A stretch of 7,433 bases of DNA from Alphaproteobacteria bacterium (GTDB taxonomy: Bacteria; Pseudomonadota; Alphaproteobacteria; UBA6615): assembly GCA_017643325.1 (NCBI GenBank), contig JAEPNS010000161.1:1-7433 (forward strand), written 5' to 3'. Positions 5,531 through 7,433 of this stretch are shown here, piece after piece. The notes under the pieces are model-generated. The model was not told the DNA's origin and searched no databases. It saw only the letters and a list, made by a program, of their open reading frames with translations. The position numbers were made by a program, and so were the translations under genes. Each line of letters begins with the position of its first letter. Position 1 is the stretch's first letter.

Positions 5531-6865
5531 ACCGTGGATCGCGAGCCGCCGCGACATGTCGGACTGGAAGCGCCGGTCCGGATCGACTTCCGCCAGAACC
5601 TTCCGAAACCGCTCGAGACGGGGAAACATTCGCGCGAATGCATCCGCCGTCATCAGGGCATCCTTCGCGACATACAGCCGCCCGCCATGGTCAAGCACGA
5701 TGCGTTCCACAACGGCATGGAGCTCCTCGATACCGCGCCGGCGCGGCAGGTCGACGGCGTAGGCCATACCCTCCATCGGGAAGGACAGATAGCCGTCCCC
5801 GGGCCCGCGCATCGGCTTCATGACCGCCGCGAACGACCCGGCGTTGGCTGTGGTGACGGCTTCCATGACGGCCCTGATGCCCGCGCGCTGGCTTTGACGC
5901 GGGAAGCCGGTGTGGATCGAATAGAACCCGCGCGGTCCGTATACCCGGTTGAAGCCCGGCATGCTGTCGAGCGGAAAGAAAAACGGCGCCAGTCCCATCC
6001 GGACGTCCCGGCCACCGGGCGGAAGCGAATTGAAGCGGCGATTCGTATACCAGCGCAGCAGGGAAGGCCGCAGGAGGAAGGACGGCGGCACAAACCGGAT
6101 GGGCCGGACAGGAGGCGGCGGAACCGCGCCGGAATCCGACGTCGCGTGGTCTCCCAGCTCGAGAATCCCGCGTCCCAATGCCCCACCCCTGGCCATCGCA
6201 TCGACCCACGCGAACAAGTATGCCGTGCCGCCGCGCGCGCCCTCGATCGTATCGATCATCTCGTCCACGTCGCGCATGCGCCGGTACCGGACATCGGCCG
6301 CGCCCGACGGGATCGGCATCAGGCGGAACCCGACCCGCAGGATCACCCCCGTCAGACCGATCCCGCCGAGGGTCGCACGAAAGATCTCCGTGTTCCGGTC
6401 GCGCGACGCACGCACAACCTCCCCGCTCGCAAGCATGAGGTCGATCCATGTGACATGGTCGCCGAAGCTGCCGACGGCGTGATGGTTCTTGGAATGGATG
6501 TCGTTGGCCACGGCACCGCCGACCGTCACACTGGCCGTCGCGGCGGACACGGGAAAACAAAACCCGTCCGGCACGAAACGTTCCAGAAGCGCGGTGAAAT
6601 CGACTCCCGCTTCACACACGACCTCGCGCGTATCCCGATCGAAGGAGAGGATCTGGTTCAGGCTGCTGGTCAGGATCGTCCGGCCGCCGTCCCCGAGCGC
6701 GGCATCGCCGTAGCAGCGTCCCCCGCCATAGGCGACCAGTCCGGACTCCGCGCGCTCCGTCACCGCATCATGCAGTGCCGCCTCGCCCGCCGGCGCGGCG
6801 GTGGCCGTGCGGGCATAGCGCGACCGGCCCCAGGTGGTCAGTGTCTGCTCGGTCCAGGCGGTCAT
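5528..6865 (-). CDS. DprE1-like FAD-dependent oxidoreductase
   Basis: The 445-residue product belongs to the vanillyl-alcohol-oxidase/PCMH FAD fold and closely resembles mycobacterial DprE1, the oxidase that starts epimerisation of decaprenylphosphoryl-ribose to the arabinose donor (DprE1 is about 460 residues). Matching parts, in order: GGGRCYGDAAL (47-57, FAD loop), VTVGGAVANDIHSKNHHAVGSFG (113-135), ATLGGIGLTGVILR (164-177), the NRVYGPRGF region (306-314), the substrate-side segment around YAVDLP (369-374), LYVAKD with K401 (397-402) and the C-terminal DPDRRFQSDMSRRL (428-441). In M. tuberculosis DprE1, from memory, the benzothiazinone-targeted C387 lies in a CVDFP segment; here the aligned residue is A370. 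No DprE2-type reductase is in the window, so arabinose synthesis is not established. Another sugar or lactone substrate is possible. The ATG at 6865 is 10 bases after the preceding stop, has no close ribosome binding site and is probably translated by coupling. No signal peptide is seen. Confidence 0.85.
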   Translation of the reverse strand: MTAWTEQTLTTWGRSRYARTATAAPAGEAALHDAVTERAESGLVAYGGGRCYGDAALGDGGRTILTSSLNQILSFDRDTREVVCEAGVDFTALLERFVPDGFCFPVSAATASVTVGGAVANDIHSKNHHAVGSFGDHVTWIDLMLASGEVVRASRDRNTEIFRATLGGIGLTGVILRVGFRLMPIPSGAADVRYRRMRDVDEMIDTIEGARGGTAYLFAWVDAMARGGALGRGILELGDHATSDSGAVPPPPVRPIRFVPPSFLLRPSLLRWYTNRRFNSLPPGGRDVRMGLAPFFFPLDSMPGFNRVYGPRGFYSIHTGFPRQSQRAGIRAVMEAVTTANAGSFAAVMKPMRGPGDGYLSFPMEGMAYAVDLPRRRGIEELHAVVERIVLDHGGRLYVAKDALMTADAFARMFPRLERFRKVLAEVDPDRRFQSDMSRRLAIHG

Positions 6866-6875
6866 GGGGCGCCGG

Positions 6876-7433
6876 CTATTCCTCGATCGAGATCACGGGA
6901 CAGTTCACCAGGATGCCGTCTGAACGCACGAGACCGCCACCGAAGCCCTGCAGTTTTCCCGTCGCCGCAGCGGAAAGAACTTGCACCTCGCTCGACAGGA
7001 GCTCGCGCGAGGTCAGCGCCTCTTCGGTCCACACGACCGGGTGGGACGCCCAGAGCGGGCTGTAGCCGAGCCCCTGACCGGGAATGTCGCCCGTGATGTT
7101 TCGTGGTGAAAGGCCGTCGGCGAGCGCACTCTCAAGCCCCTGCCGGATACCGTTCTCGGCACCGCTGACGCCGTTCACCACAACGTAGATCGGCTCGACC
7201 GCACTGAACGCACCGTCGTCGAGATCCGCCGGAATGCTGTTCAGGCCTGGCGCGTGGGTTGCACCCTCAAGCGCTGCGACGAGTGCGATATCGCTTTCCG
7301 TCGACACATAGTTGAGCCGCCTGCCACCGGCGAATCCGTCAGTGAGCGCCAGCGTCACGATCCCGTCGCGCGGACAGATGCGCACGACCTTGTCATGGGT
7401 CAGGTCGTGATCGGCATCGCCGTCGCAGAACGC
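6876..7433 (-). CDS. C-terminal part of an uncharacterised DUF7482-like protein (5' end outside window)
   Basis: The reading frame stays open to the right edge, giving 185 residues of the C-terminal part; the GTG at 7385 is internal and not a credible start. The extra edge-proximal residues contain an acidic D-x-D-x-D-x-D run (fragment residues 4-10: DGDADHD) before the KVVRICPRDG segment. Further marks are the VVVNGVSG turn (84-91), RQGLESALADGL (97-108), GYSPLW (123-128) and a final GILVNCPV (173-180). This order (VNG..G, RQGL.SAL.DGL, YSPLW, VNCP) matches my memory of a family of uncharacterised, often secreted bacterial proteins listed as DUF7482; I cannot confirm this. The signal peptide, if any, is off the window. 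The function is unknown. It precedes the DprE1-like gene by 10 bases on the same strand, so the two are very probably co-transcribed. Confidence 0.75.
   Translation of the reverse strand, partial: AFCDGDADHDLTHDKVVRICPRDGIVTLALTDGFAGGRRLNYVSTESDIALVAALEGATHAPGLNSIPADLDDGAFSAVEPIYVVVNGVSGAENGIRQGLESALADGLSPRNITGDIPGQGLGYSPLWASHPVVWTEEALTSRELLSSEVQVLSAAATGKLQGFGGGLVRSDGILVNCPVISIEE

Noticed and set aside
5534..7096. Long plus-strand open frame (520 codons) antisense to the DprE1-like gene
   Set aside because: The product is Arg/Pro-rich without recognisable domains, and the minus strand carries a convincing oxidase over nearly its full length.
1..7433. CRISPR array, tRNA, insertion sequence, attachment site or defence island
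   Set aside because: I saw no regularly spaced repeats, tRNA-like segments, transposase, integrase or terminal repeats, and every stretch over about 100 bases is covered by a plausible metabolic or enzymatic gene.

Overview
This is a GC-rich window (about two thirds G+C by eye) with tightly packed bacterial protein-coding genes, short or overlapping gene junctions and Shine-Dalgarno-type leaders. The protein families (a CysA-type sulfurtransferase, a DUF1932-type dehydrogenase and a SprT-like peptidase with a zinc ribbon) and the codon composition fit a Gram-negative, high-GC alphaproteobacterium best. That assignment is an inference from style and family content; no marker gene is present. 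I see no tRNA, rRNA, CRISPR array, insertion sequence or phage gene, and no coding-free stretch longer than about 100 bases.

Left part (2-3973). A two-domain cupin protein reads rightward and meets, tail to tail, an Old Yellow Enzyme-type flavin oxidoreductase reading leftward; their stop codons share a CTAG tetranucleotide. The oxidoreductase lies 25 bases downstream of a two-domain rhodanese/sulfurtransferase on the same strand, so the two probably form one leftward transcript. Divergent from the sulfurtransferase, across a 99-base gap carrying a perfect inverted repeat, is a 3-hydroxyisobutyrate/6-phosphogluconate-dehydrogenase-like protein with a DUF1932-type C-terminal domain. These are catabolic or redox enzymes with no obvious shared pathway.

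Right part (3936-7433). Five leftward genes look like one operon. In transcription order they are: the C-terminal part of an uncharacterised protein entering from the right edge; a DprE1-like FAD-dependent oxidase 10 bases later; a hotdog-fold acyl-CoA thioesterase after a 56-base, hairpin-rich gap; a SprT-like zinc metallopeptidase (TTG start, 11-base overlap); and a small helical protein with a very basic tail (ATGA overlap). The last gene overlaps the end of the DUF1932-type gene by 38 bases. The most unusual points are the DprE1-like enzyme, with alanine where I align the mycobacterial drug-target cysteine, and the unrecognised basic-tailed protein translationally coupled to the SprT-like peptidase.

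Overall this looks like ordinary, compact chromosomal metabolism with a few under-described proteins. I do not see convincing evidence of a new defence, mobile or RNA-based system.
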